In this document: piece by piece, positions 24,340 through 32,813 of the stretch | How positions within the stretch are numbered: position 1 is the first letter of the stretch | How the letters are laid out: the number at the start of each line of letters is the position of its first letter | Assembly: GCF_000708285.2 (NCBI RefSeq) | Contig: NZ_JAUG01000087.1 | Location: 1 to 42,878, forward strand | Reading direction: 5' to 3' | DNA length: 42,878 nucleotides | From: Pedobacter borealis DSM 19626 | Lineage (GTDB): Bacteria > Bacteroidota > Bacteroidia > Sphingobacteriales > Sphingobacteriaceae | Notes under the pieces: model-generated | Seen by the model: the letters and a program-made list of their open reading frames with translations, nothing else | What the model was told of the DNA's origin: nothing | The model's database searches: none | Position numbers and translations under genes: made by a program

Positions 24340-25374
24340 ATGTATCCTAAAACAATGAAAGCTGCAGTTATCCATGAATATGGAGGACCACTGGCCATAG
24401 AAGAACTTCTGGTTAGACCGCTCAATCAATATGAGATTTTGGTTAAGGTAATTTCATGTGGGGTATGCCATACCGATCTGCATGCCTGTAATGGAGACTG
24501 GCCTGTAAAATCAAAAATGCCATTGGTGCCGGGCCACGAAGCCATTGGACTGGTAGCGGCAATGGGCCCTGATGTTAAAACTGTTAAGGAAGGAGATGTG
24601 GTTGGTGTGCCTTGGTTATACAGTGCATGTGGCTGTTGCGAATTCTGCTTAACCGGTTGGGAAACATTATGTTATGAGCAGCAGAATGGAGGCTATAGTG
24701 TTGATGGAGGTTTTGCAGAGTATGTAATTGCCGATTCGAGATACGTTGCCCATTTCCCTTCGCATGTAAATTTTGCAGAAATGGCGCCGATTATCTGTGC
24801 CGGGGTTACCGTATACAAAGGTTTAAAAGAAACTGATGCAAAAGCAGGTGAATGGGTAGCCATATCAGGTATTGGCGGGCTCGGCCATCTTGGGGTTCAG
24901 TATGCAAAGGCCATGGGCTTTCAGGTTGCCGCGATTGATATTTCAAACGATAAACTGGAAATGGCCAGAAAACTAGGTGCAGACATTGTTGTTAATGCGC
25001 TAGAACATGACCCGTGTGAATTTCTTAAAAAACAAACCGGGGGTATGCACGGCGTATTGGTTACGGCAGTAACACCTGTTGCTTTTAGTCAAGGGCTTTC
25101 TGCATTGCGCAGAAAAGGTACTTTATCCCTAAACGGACTGCCTCCAGGCAGTTTTGACCTTCCCATATTCGATACCGTGTTAAACAGAATAACAATCAGG
25201 GGTTCTATTGTCGGCACAAGAAAGGATATGCAGGAAGCGATCGAATTTGCGGTAGATGGAAAGGTAAGGGCGCAGGTTAAATCAGCAAAACTGGAAGATA
25301 TCAATAATGTGTTCGATCAAATGAAAAAGGGCGAGATTGATGGACGGATTGTTTTGGATATTTCTGGTGATTAG
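24340..25374 (+). CDS. adhP: Zinc-dependent alcohol dehydrogenase
   Basis: A medium-chain NAD(P)-dependent alcohol dehydrogenase, 344 residues. The catalytic zinc ligands are in VISCGVCHTDLHACNGDWP and PGHEAIG. The structural zinc cysteines are in SACGCCEFCLTGWETLC. The cofactor motif GIGGLGHLGVQYAK lies at about 175-188, and the C-terminus is of the AdhP type (GTRKDMQEAIEFAVDGKVR). It would oxidise ethanol or reduce acetaldehyde. The gene is on the same strand as the universal stress protein gene and the PNPOx-like gene, a grouping often seen in low-oxygen regulons. ATG 24340 is the start; a second ATG five codons on is possible. Confidence 0.88.
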   Translation: MYPKTMKAAVIHEYGGPLAIEELLVRPLNQYEILVKVISCGVCHTDLHACNGDWPVKSKMPLVPGHEAIGLVAAMGPDVKTVKEGDVVGVPWLYSACGCCEFCLTGWETLCYEQQNGGYSVDGGFAEYVIADSRYVAHFPSHVNFAEMAPIICAGVTVYKGLKETDAKAGEWVAISGIGGLGHLGVQYAKAMGFQVAAIDISNDKLEMARKLGADIVVNALEHDPCEFLKKQTGGMHGVLVTAVTPVAFSQGLSALRRKGTLSLNGLPPGSFDLPIFDTVLNRITIRGSIVGTRKDMQEAIEFAVDGKVRAQVKSAKLEDINNVFDQMKKGEIDGRIVLDISGD

Positions 25375-25407
25375 GTGTTTATTAATCAATATTTAACGAA
25401 TAAGAAG

Positions 25408-25863
25408 ATGTTAGGGACATTAAAAGAAGAGGATATAGAAAAGCTCCTTAAGGAACAATATATTGGCCGTTTGGCTTGCCATGCACATGGGCTAAGTTAC
25501 ATTGTGCCCATCAATTATGTGTACAGCGGCAGCACGGTTTATGCTCATTCTGCTCCGGGGCAAAAAATCAGGATGATGAAAAGTAACCCTCAGGTATGCT
25601 TTCAGACCGATCAGATCCGCGATACTTATAATTGGAAAAGTGTGGTGTGCTGGGGCAAGTTTGAAGAAATTACGGATGCTGTAGAAAAACAAAGGGCGCT
25701 ACAAGGGATTAACCACCGAATGATGCCTTTAACCAATACCCCTTCAGAGCAACCATCGCATGGAACTGGCAAAAAAGATACTTATGATCAAGATATTATC
25801 GTGTTCAAAATTATCTTTCATCTTAAAACAGGTAGATTCGAGATAAACGATAGTGTTGAATAA
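25408..25863 (+). CDS. Pyridoxamine 5'-phosphate oxidase-like flavin-binding protein
   Basis: A split-barrel flavin-binding protein of 151 residues: LACHAHGLSYIVPINYVYSG, then YAHSAPGQKIRMMKSNPQVC and WKSVVCWGKFEEI. This is the layout of the Nim/PNPOx-like family, whose members reduce small molecules or bind F420 or FMN. The true substrate is unknown. I chose ATG 25408 rather than the GTG at 25375 directly after the adh stop, since the family N-terminus is MLGTLKEEDIEKLLK. It is part of a probable operon with adh. Confidence 0.8.
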   Translation: MLGTLKEEDIEKLLKEQYIGRLACHAHGLSYIVPINYVYSGSTVYAHSAPGQKIRMMKSNPQVCFQTDQIRDTYNWKSVVCWGKFEEITDAVEKQRALQGINHRMMPLTNTPSEQPSHGTGKKDTYDQDIIVFKIIFHLKTGRFEINDSVE

Positions 25864-26011
25864 GCAGTTTTAGCAAAATAAATATACCACAAACTTTCCC
25901 AAAGGCATATTATAAAACGTTAAAAAGTGACCTCAATTACTTTTCGTTTTGACAGGCATCATCTCCAGATCAGTTCAAATATAATAGTTTTGCTGTCGAA
26001 ACCATTGAGGG

Positions 26012-26100
26012 TGTATCATAAAGGCGATTTCACCTCAGATGCTGTCATGTTGTCCAAAGGAGTCCTTTGGACAACATGACAAATCTATCTTTATGATACA
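26012..26100. repeat. Palindromic element in front of the TIM-barrel-like gene
   Basis: The ends TGTATCATAAAG (26012-26023) and CTTTATGATACA (26089-26100) are exact inverted repeats. In the middle is a hairpin with 17-bp arms, GTCATGTTGTCCAAAGG and its reverse complement, separated by AGT (26044-26080). The left 55 bases (26007-26061) recur inverted at 246-300. The element is 26 bp from the ATG of the next gene and overlaps earlier ATG codons. The rest of 25864-26125 shows no feature. Confidence 0.75.
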
Positions 26101-26125
26101 AGCTCAGATTACATTACGAAACACC

Positions 26126-27907
26126 ATGCCACATTCATTCCATATCCCTGTATTAGGCCTAGGCTATTCTATTGATACGCCTCTAAAAGTTGCCAGGTAC
26201 GGTATTTCATCCGTGCTATCCATTGTTGATGACGAACTGATTGAGCGCATGCGTGCTTATCATTCAAAAAACCGCCAGATTCATTTCGAAGCGATTCCTA
26301 AAGGAGAAACCGATAGCCGGAGTAAACGCATCACGGCCTACCTCAACTTTTTGTCGGAAACCATAACCAACGATTTTAAAGCCCTAAAACAGCAGGATTT
26401 TGCCACTGGTAATGATATTTGCCGTTATTTCGAACTACTTCCTGATACGTCTAAATTAAAACATGGTTATGACCTGATGCTGGACTATCCTGAAGGTGAA
26501 ACCAAGCAGACCTTCCAGGCGCTTTTAAAAAATTCGATGCGGGTAGGGGCTATTGATGTGAACATCATGGCCAAGGTAGATAAAATGAATTATGTAAATG
26601 GCGAATATTCTGGTGATACCAATACCGATGCATTAGCTGCACTCCGTGGTTTTGCCGAAAGTAAGCTGAACGCCTCTGTTGTACTCTCTGCTGGCATGAA
26701 CCCGAAGTTATACAGCTATATGGAAAATTTTGAAGACTTTTTTCCTGATGAAAATGGCAAGCTGAAAAAGAAAATCATCTTAAAGGTTAGCGACTTCAGA
26801 TCGGCACTGATCCAGGCTAAATTTTTGGCAAAAAAGGGTTTATGGGTTTCAGAATTCAGGATAGAGTCGGGCTTAAATTGTGGAGGCCATGCATTTGCAA
26901 CAGAAGGCTATTTACTGGGGCCGATTTTGGAAGAATTTAAGCTCAAAAAAAACGATATGCTTGCTGAGCTTTTTAAAATGTACCAATCTGCTTTAGTGCA
27001 AAAGGGAATCCCAACAGAAAAACAGCCCAAACAGCGGATCAGTGTCCAGGGTGGGATTGGTACGGCTGCAGAACACGATTTCCTCCTTCAACATTACAAT
27101 CTCGATGCCACAGGTTGGGGAAGCCCGTTCCTATTGGTGCCGGAAGTAACGAATGTAGATGCCGAAACATTGGCGCAATTGGCCAGTTCAACAGAAAGCG
27201 ATTTTTATCTAAGTGGAGCCTCTCCGCTGGGTATTCAGTTTAATAATTTTAAAAACAGTACAATAGAACTTCAGCGTACCGAGCGGATTGAAAAGGGCAG
27301 GCCAGGAAGCCCGTGTACCAAGAAATACCTTTGCAACAATACCGAATTTACTGAGCAGGCCATCTGTACGGCATCCCGCGAATATCAGCACTTAAAAATT
27401 AAAAGTCTCAAAACGGCTGGTCTATCGGCAGATGAATACCAAAAGCAGTTTAACCTGGTAACCGAAAAAGTTTGCCTTTGTGAAGGCTTATGCGCCGCTA
27501 CCTATCTCAAATATAACATGGCGAAACCCAAAGAAAGTACCGCAGTGGCCATTTGCCCGGGGCCGAACTTGGCCTATTTTTCTGATGTGTATTCACTTGA
27601 TGAAATGGTTGGCCATATTTACGGGAAAATTAACCTGTTGAGGCAGGTAGAACGGCCACATATATTCATCAAAGAACTCAATCTTTATATCGATTATCTT
27701 CAGGAAGATATCAAACAACAGCTTCAACATTTTAGCGATAAAAAAAGGAAGCAGTTAAACGCATTCAAACTCCAATTGGCTGAAGGGATTAATTATTATA
27801 AAAAGCTTTTTGCCGAGGTTGCAGATCAGGCATCTGGAGAATTAAAAGGATTATGTGAACAGCTAGCGAAGTCGAAAGACAAACTGGACGGATTGATTGT
27901 TGAATAA
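26126..27907 (+). CDS. Cysteine-rich TIM-barrel-like protein, nitronate monooxygenase-like
   Basis: I do not know this protein by name. From ATG 26126 it has 593 residues. Three patterns resemble FMN-dependent TIM barrels of the nitronate monooxygenase/FabK group: IPVLGLGYSIDTPLKVARYG (7-26), SGLNCGGHAF (248-257, compare GxEAGGHxG) and VQGGIG plus GWGSPFLLVPE (308-313, 330-340). A region with seven cysteines follows (397, 403, 414, 450, 452, 456, 477), and a lysine-rich helical tail. The cysteines could hold a metal or Fe-S centre. The protein lies 48 bases before the FixL-like kinase, probably in one operon with it, and near the cbb3 genes. The ATG was chosen because earlier ones lie within a repeat. 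Confidence 0.6.
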   Translation: MPHSFHIPVLGLGYSIDTPLKVARYGISSVLSIVDDELIERMRAYHSKNRQIHFEAIPKGETDSRSKRITAYLNFLSETITNDFKALKQQDFATGNDICRYFELLPDTSKLKHGYDLMLDYPEGETKQTFQALLKNSMRVGAIDVNIMAKVDKMNYVNGEYSGDTNTDALAALRGFAESKLNASVVLSAGMNPKLYSYMENFEDFFPDENGKLKKKIILKVSDFRSALIQAKFLAKKGLWVSEFRIESGLNCGGHAFATEGYLLGPILEEFKLKKNDMLAELFKMYQSALVQKGIPTEKQPKQRISVQGGIGTAAEHDFLLQHYNLDATGWGSPFLLVPEVTNVDAETLAQLASSTESDFYLSGASPLGIQFNNFKNSTIELQRTERIEKGRPGSPCTKKYLCNNTEFTEQAICTASREYQHLKIKSLKTAGLSADEYQKQFNLVTEKVCLCEGLCAATYLKYNMAKPKESTAVAICPGPNLAYFSDVYSLDEMVGHIYGKINLLRQVERPHIFIKELNLYIDYLQEDIKQQLQHFSDKKRKQLNAFKLQLAEGINYYKKLFAEVADQASGELKGLCEQLAKSKDKLDGLIVE

Positions 27908-27955
27908 GAGAAAAAAGATGGCAAATAACTTTTCTATATTTACAAGGATATACTG

Positions 27956-29155
27956 ATGTATTACATGGATAGATCGAAATTTTTAGATGCCATTATTGAA
28001 AATGCCATTGATGGGATTATAACCATTGATGATAAAGGGATTATAGAACATTTAAACCCGGCTGCACTTGAGCTTTTTGGTTATGGCAGAGCAGAACTGG
28101 TTGGAAAAAACGTATCGGTTTTAATGCCAGAACCTGATCATTCGCACCATGATGCCTACTTATCCAGATATGAACATACCGGGCAGAAACGCATTATCGG
28201 AACTGGGAGAGAAGTTTCTGGTAAACGTAAGGATGGCTCGGTTTTTCCTTTTAGATTGGGGGTAAGCGAAATAAAATTTAGCGACCGTAAAATTTATACC
28301 GGTTTTATCCACGATCTGAGTAAAGAAAAGGCCAATGAAGAGCAGATCAGAAGCTACACCGAAAAATTAGAGGTCAAGATCAAGGAACGCACACACGATC
28401 TGGTAAAGCTGGTATCCGAACTCGAAATGGCCAAAGAAAATATGCAGGCGCTTTTTCAGAAAGAGAAGGAACTCAATCAGCTCAAAACAAGGTTTGTTTC
28501 TATGGCCTCGCATGAGTTTAGAACACCCCTCAGTTCGATACAATTATCGGCTTCTTTAATCGACAAATATACCTCCAGGCATGATGTGGCCAGTGTAGAA
28601 AAACATACGCTGAAAATCAAAAATTCGATCAACAACCTCACTACGATCCTGAACGACTTCCTCTCATTGGAAAAACTTGAAGCGGGAAAAGTAGAAGCAT
28701 CGGCACAATCTTTCAATATCATCAGTTTTGCTGAAGAAATAGCTGAAGAAATGCAGATGATGACCAAAGAGAACCAGCACATTATCTACGAACACACAGG
28801 TACAACTGCCGAAGTTTACCTCGATCCGAACCTGTTGAAAAACTGCGTCATTAATCTGATTTCCAATTCGATAAAATACTCTGGCGCAGATACTTTGATC
28901 CAGTTCAATTCTATTTTAAAAGATGATGAACTCATTTTGGAGGTGAAAGACAATGGAATCGGCATTCCAAAAGTAGATCAGCAAAATCTGTTCGAACCAT
29001 TTTTCAGGGCACACAATACGGGCGACATCCCTGGCACTGGTTTAGGCCTGAACATTGTAAAAAGATATGTAGGTTTGATGAATGGCACCGTAGCCTGCCA
29101 GAGCGAACAAAACTCAGGTACCATTTTTACACTCACCTTTGCGCTCGGTAAATAA
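27956..29155 (+). CDS. PAS-domain sensor histidine kinase, FixL-like oxygen sensor
   Basis: A 399-residue soluble kinase without membrane helices. The PAS domain (about 5-120) contains MPEPDHSHHDAYLSRY and IIGTGREVSGKRKDG. In these, His65 and Arg85 occupy the positions of the haem-binding His200 and distal Arg220 of Bradyrhizobium FixL, 20 residues apart in both. That alignment is from memory. A coiled coil links to the dimerisation domain with FVSMASHEFRTPLSS (phospho-His186). The ATPase domain carries NLISNSIKYSG, DNGIGIP and GTGLGLNIVKRY. The response-regulator gene starts 24 bases later and is the likely partner. Haem binding is predicted, not shown. Confidence 0.8.
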   Translation: MYYMDRSKFLDAIIENAIDGIITIDDKGIIEHLNPAALELFGYGRAELVGKNVSVLMPEPDHSHHDAYLSRYEHTGQKRIIGTGREVSGKRKDGSVFPFRLGVSEIKFSDRKIYTGFIHDLSKEKANEEQIRSYTEKLEVKIKERTHDLVKLVSELEMAKENMQALFQKEKELNQLKTRFVSMASHEFRTPLSSIQLSASLIDKYTSRHDVASVEKHTLKIKNSINNLTTILNDFLSLEKLEAGKVEASAQSFNIISFAEEIAEEMQMMTKENQHIIYEHTGTTAEVYLDPNLLKNCVINLISNSIKYSGADTLIQFNSILKDDELILEVKDNGIGIPKVDQQNLFEPFFRAHNTGDIPGTGLGLNIVKRYVGLMNGTVACQSEQNSGTIFTLTFALGK

Positions 29156-29179
29156 TTTACAATTAAACACCCAATCTCC

Positions 29180-30211
29180 ATGAACAAGAAAGTTTTGATT
29201 ATTGAAGATAATGACGACATAAGGGAAAGTACAGCCGAGGTGCTTGATCTGGTAGGTTACCAGACTTTTACCGCCAAACATGGTAAACTCGGTGTAGAAA
29301 TGGCCTTAAACCATTTGCCTGATGTGATTCTTTGTGATATCATGATGCCAGAACTTGATGGTTATGGTGTACTGTACCTACTGAACAAAAACCAGAAAAC
29401 GGCCAATATTCCTTTTATTTTCATTACGGCAAAAACCGAGCGGGCAGACATGCGCAAAGGCATGGAAATGGGTGCAGATGATTACCTCACCAAACCGTTT
29501 GATGATATAGAACTTTTTAAGGCCATAGAAAGCAGATTTAAAAAGAAACAACAATCAGCTGGCTTTAATTCTTCATCAGCCAATAGCGAAACGGTGATGG
29601 ACGAACTCCGTAAAAAGGGTAAATCAAGGCCAATTGCCAACAAACAGATTATTTATGTGGAAGGGGATGAACCGACCCATCTTTATTATGTAGTTAAGGG
29701 CCAGGTAAAAACCTACAAACGTTTTAAGGATGGCAGGGAACTTTCGTCGAGCTTGTATCATGATGGCGATTTTTTTGGATATGAAAGTTTATGTAATGGC
29801 GAGGTATACACAGACAATGCAGCAACCTTAATTGAATCAGACATTATCCAGATTCCCAAAGCCGATTTTATGGAGTACCTGCTCAACCATCAGGCCGTAT
29901 CCAAAACTTTTATTGCTTTATTATCTGGAAATGTGCGCGATAAAGGAAAGCAAATGCTTCTATTGGCCTATTCATCGGTACGGAAACGTGTAGCAGAAGC
30001 ATTGCTGCAAGTGGCCGCTAAATTTGGAGACGGTGTTGAAGATAGCTGTACCATCAGGATTTCTCGTGATGACCTTGCTGCACTGGTAGGTACGGCCAGC
30101 GAAACAGTAAGCCGAATGCTTGCTGATTTTAAAGACGAAAAACTGATCGATAAAACAGGCAATGCCATAAATATCCGCTCGATCGAAAAACTCAGAAACA
30201 TTAAACAGTAG
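29180..30211 (+). CDS. Response regulator fused to a CRP/FNR-type transcription factor
   Basis: A 343-residue fusion. The receiver domain (1-120) has acidic residues 9-13, phospho-Asp53 in LCDIMMPELDG, and ITAK and LTKPFDD. Then comes a cyclic-nucleotide-binding-type beta-roll (about 155-250, IYVEGDEPTHLYYVVKGQVKTY). The C-terminal winged HTH reads ISRDDLAALVGTASETVSRM. The ETVSR recognition helix resembles FNR (ExxSR), which binds TTGAT-N4-ATCAA. In rhizobia FixJ is separate from FixK; here a receiver and a FixK-like factor are one protein. It should respond to the kinase upstream and activate the cbb3 genes downstream. No cysteine cluster for a direct oxygen-sensing Fe-S centre is present. 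Confidence 0.85.
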   Translation: MNKKVLIIEDNDDIRESTAEVLDLVGYQTFTAKHGKLGVEMALNHLPDVILCDIMMPELDGYGVLYLLNKNQKTANIPFIFITAKTERADMRKGMEMGADDYLTKPFDDIELFKAIESRFKKKQQSAGFNSSSANSETVMDELRKKGKSRPIANKQIIYVEGDEPTHLYYVVKGQVKTYKRFKDGRELSSSLYHDGDFFGYESLCNGEVYTDNAATLIESDIIQIPKADFMEYLLNHQAVSKTFIALLSGNVRDKGKQMLLLAYSSVRKRVAEALLQVAAKFGDGVEDSCTIRISRDDLAALVGTASETVSRMLADFKDEKLIDKTGNAINIRSIEKLRNIKQ

Positions 30212-30322
30212 CGCGATCATTAGTTAACTGGCCATTGTGGGGCTAGGCTTGAAGGAGTCGCAGCAAGCTATTTCGATCAGCAATGTGCTTAATCGATTCT
30301 GCACTGCCAGCTTCAAACTAAT

Positions 30323-30359
30323 CCTATCCCGGGCAATATAAAGCATTACCCGGGGTAGG
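30323..30359. terminator. Bidirectional terminator between convergent genes
   Basis: CCTATCCCGGGCAAT (30323-30337) pairs with ATTACCCGGGGTAGG (30345-30359), with only two non-Watson-Crick positions. GGTTGTTTTTA follows. It lies between the regulator gene and the DUF3472 gene, which point towards each other. Confidence 0.65.
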
Positions 30360-30367
30360 GGTTGTTT

Positions 30368-31672
30368 TTATGGTAAAGTGGTTAAATCAACACTTGGGGC
30401 TGTGCCGTTAGCAGTTCTGTTAAAAACCGTCCCGTAAGTCGTGTAAGTAGCAAAGAAACCTCCGTTTTTCAGATAAAAACTATTACCGGTAATGCCACCC
30501 TGGTAATCCATGCGCTGCTCTGCAGATGCAGTGGCATCGTAGCTAAAACTGGCATTGGTAACCTCTGTCCAATTGCCACTACTGGTTTTATACCATTGAT
30601 TGCCATAGTTACAACTTCTTTGCAGGTAGCCCTGGTCTGGGTTAAAGTTCTCGATAAACGAATACATTCCTGTTAAATACGCCGTTGTATTTGGACGTTT
30701 CCATTGTGCTATGATCTTCCAGGCACCATTTTCGGGTGCATAAAACCAGGCCGTATAATCCGATCCGCCCGCACCATCGGGTTTGCCCTGCAATAAGAAT
30801 TTATAGGTAGTACCCGCTACCCAGTTAAATAAGAGATAAGATTGTCCGCCTGTGCCTTCGCCGCCGAACCCATTAGAGGTTATATCAGTTCCCTTCCTTA
30901 CCAAAGTAGTGCTGCCGGTTGATGGATCCCATACCGAAAATAAAACCCTTCTTTCTGTAGCTGAGTTAACTTGCATGCCAAAGTAACCCCCGCTAAAACC
31001 ATCGGCCATGAAATAAGAACCGATTCTGTCTTGTCCGCTGGGCACATTCAGCTCACTGTAAAACCATTCTGTGCCCGATGGTACGGTGTAATTTAAATGG
31101 CACGATGGGCCTCTTCTCGACCAATAATAACTGGATACGGTATTGGCATATTGCACATTGGAAGCCACTGCAGGTCCGCTAATTACCAGGTCGGAAATGT
31201 CGCCATAGTAACTACCTGTTTTACTCACGCCCTGTATATCTACCCGTACATAGCCCGCAGCTGTAATATTTACGGTACCAATGGTAGTTGTGGTGGCAGT
31301 GGTACCGGTAATGGTTTTATTAAATACGGTACCATTAATAGTTACCTTGATGTTACTGCTTCCTGAAGGTACGGTGCCTTTTACCGCTACAGTTAAACTT
31401 CCGGTAAGCCCCAAACGGAACCATACACTGGTAATCGTGCTGGCTGATGTCCAGTTATGTAAACCAGTATCATTGATTAAGCCACCTGTGCCAGAGGTAT
31501 AGGCATTACCACCTAAACCGACGTTTAGGGATGAACCGCCCAAACTTTCGGTAACTGCAATGGCGTTTTTAATTTTTGGTGTCTCTGTTTCCGCTGGGGT
31601 TTCTGTTTTTTTACACGAATACAAGCTTAGCAATAAGAGCAGGCCTGTGGCAAGTGAACTTGTTTTTTTCAT
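30368..31672 (-). CDS. DUF3472 domain-containing lipoprotein
   Basis: A 434-residue lipoprotein with signal LLLLLSLYSC; the cysteine at about residue 20 would be lipidated. The N-terminal beta domain (about 35-165) fits DUF5077 and the C-terminal part fits DUF3472: SGQDRIGSYFMADGFSGGYF, QVNSATERRVLFSVWDP, GEGTGGQSYLLF and FIENFNPDQGY. Such proteins are often near carbohydrate-use genes and probably bind or process polysaccharides; no enzyme activity is known to me. Two LacI-type operator-like sites (31904-31915, 32098-32109) lie in its upstream region. It does not belong to the respiratory cluster by function and converges with the regulator gene. Confidence 0.85.
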   Translation of the reverse strand: MKKTSSLATGLLLLLSLYSCKKTETPAETETPKIKNAIAVTESLGGSSLNVGLGGNAYTSGTGGLINDTGLHNWTSASTITSVWFRLGLTGSLTVAVKGTVPSGSSNIKVTINGTVFNKTITGTTATTTTIGTVNITAAGYVRVDIQGVSKTGSYYGDISDLVISGPAVASNVQYANTVSSYYWSRRGPSCHLNYTVPSGTEWFYSELNVPSGQDRIGSYFMADGFSGGYFGMQVNSATERRVLFSVWDPSTGSTTLVRKGTDITSNGFGGEGTGGQSYLLFNWVAGTTYKFLLQGKPDGAGGSDYTAWFYAPENGAWKIIAQWKRPNTTAYLTGMYSFIENFNPDQGYLQRSCNYGNQWYKTSSGNWTEVTNASFSYDATASAEQRMDYQGGITGNSFYLKNGGFFATYTTYGTVFNRTANGTAPSVDLTTLP

Positions 31673-31903
31673 TTTGGTTAGTATATGGTTGTTTATAATT
31701 AAGTTGCATCCATTTTACCAATCTGTAATGCAGATGGTTTTTTGCTTAACCCAGCCTCATTTTCAACTGTCGGTATTTATAATTGTCACACATGGCTGCT
31801 AAGCCAACCCAAGCACATTAGTGCAGTAAAAAAAAGGAATATTTTGCACTAACCAGAATTGAAGTTAACGACTAACAATTGATAAAAAATTAAGATTCTC
31901 AGC

Positions 31904-31915
31904 GCAAACGTTTGC
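31904..31915. promoter_or_regulatory. LacI-family operator-like palindrome
   Basis: GCAAACGTTTGC is a perfect 12-bp palindrome of the LacI/PurR type with central CG. It lies 232 bases upstream of the DUF3472 start. No LacI gene is in the window. Confidence 0.5.
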
Positions 31916-32097
31916 TCAATACAGGTATATTTTGCAAGGGAAAAAGGCATCATTTTATAGGTAATACAGCTTTTGTAAAGTTTGTAGTTGTAAGTAGTCT
32001 TAATATGGGTTTAACAAACCATTTTTGTTAAATGCTGTTTTAAACTATTTGATTTTAGTTTTTTATAGCTTTGTTTTTGAGCTTTTTTTGAATAAAC

Positions 32098-32109
32098 GCA
32101 AACGGTTGT
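32098..32109. promoter_or_regulatory. Second LacI-like site
   Basis: GCAAACGGTTGT differs from 31904-31915 at two positions. The pair of sites about 194 bp apart would suit looping. Confidence 0.3.
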
Positions 32110-32339
32110 GTGAAGAAATGTAATTAATTTATTGATCATTGGTTCACTGGTAATTAGTCAATGTTCATAGTCGTATTCTTCATTGCGGGACCGGAAATGG
32201 GCGCCAGCCTGTGGCGATTTCGGTAAAGCAATCTCATGAGGTGATTTATTTGTTCGTTGTTTAAATCGCTTAATTGCCGCTAAACGCCAAACTAAGAAAT
32301 GTAACTATAATCATTTTTTTCTCTAATCATTCTCACCTG

Positions 32340-32366
32340 TTGCGGCTTACTTCCACTATAGTTTTG
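32340..32366 (+). promoter_or_regulatory. Promoter of the hemN-cco cluster
   Basis: TTG (32340-32342) and TAGTTTTG (32359-32366) are 16 bp apart. The -7 box fits TAnnTTTG. The ATG is 19 bases downstream of the box end. An FNR-like box (TTGAT-N4-ATCAA) is not evident upstream. Confidence 0.5.
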
Positions 32367-32384
32367 TACATATAAACTCTGTAT

Positions 32385-32813
32385 ATGAAAGCTATAGCTT
32401 ACAACATCAAACCCGATGAAAAGGAATGGTTGGTACTGGCCAATTATAAAAAACACGACATTACCATAATTGCGAACAGTTTAACAGTCGATACGCTTTC
32501 ATTTGCAACTGGAAAGGAGGCCCTGTTGGTTTTTAACAACGATGAGCTAACTGGGGCGATGATTCTGGGGCTAAAAGCCCTGGGCATAAAATACATTGCA
32601 ACCTCATCATTCCAAACAGACCATCTTGATTTAAAAGCTGCTGGTTCTGCTGGGATCAAAGTGGCAAATGTTCCTTTGGCATCTGGTGATGCTGATGCTA
32701 AACAGCGGATGGAACAGGTGATCAGAAACCTCGATCAATGGGCTGTGGGTAAATGCGTAGGTAGCGCGTGCTGCTGTCAAAACGAATGTTCCACCGTAAA
32801 AGCGCTCAAATAA
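32385..32813 (+). CDS. Small 2-hydroxyacid-dehydrogenase-like protein with a cysteine-rich tail
   Basis: A 142-residue protein. The first 110 residues resemble the N-terminal (catalytic/substrate) domain of D-2-hydroxyacid dehydrogenases: MKAIAYNIKPDEKEWL, KEALLVFNNDEL, LKALGIKYIA and LKAAGSAGIKVANVPL. The NAD-binding domain is missing. The last 20 residues instead hold five cysteines, KCVGSACCCQNEC (124, 129-131, 135), a possible metal or haem-related site. Its TAA overlaps the hemN start (TAATG), so translation is coupled. It is the first gene of the hemN-ccoI-ccoS-ccoNO run. Its function is unknown to me; helping haem or copper supply for the oxidase is only a positional guess. Confidence 0.7.
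   Translation: MKAIAYNIKPDEKEWLVLANYKKHDITIIANSLTVDTLSFATGKEALLVFNNDELTGAMILGLKALGIKYIATSSFQTDHLDLKAAGSAGIKVANVPLASGDADAKQRMEQVIRNLDQWAVGKCVGSACCCQNECSTVKALK

Larger units (their letters stand above)
31673..32384. other. Long AT-rich intergenic region with operator-like sites
   Basis: About 710 bases lie between the divergent DUF3472 gene and the cbb3 cluster. Besides the two LacI-type sites and the promoter at 32340-32366, it holds a decayed REP copy (about 32175-32240, with ATTGCGGGACC and AAGCAATCT). I see no gene. The size suggests it contains the control regions of both neighbours. Confidence 0.6.

Noticed and set aside
32200..32384. FNR-type box (TTGAT-N4-ATCAA) upstream of the cbb3 cluster
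   Set aside because: I looked for it because of the ETVSR helix, but found only loose matches such as GTAACTATAATCAT.
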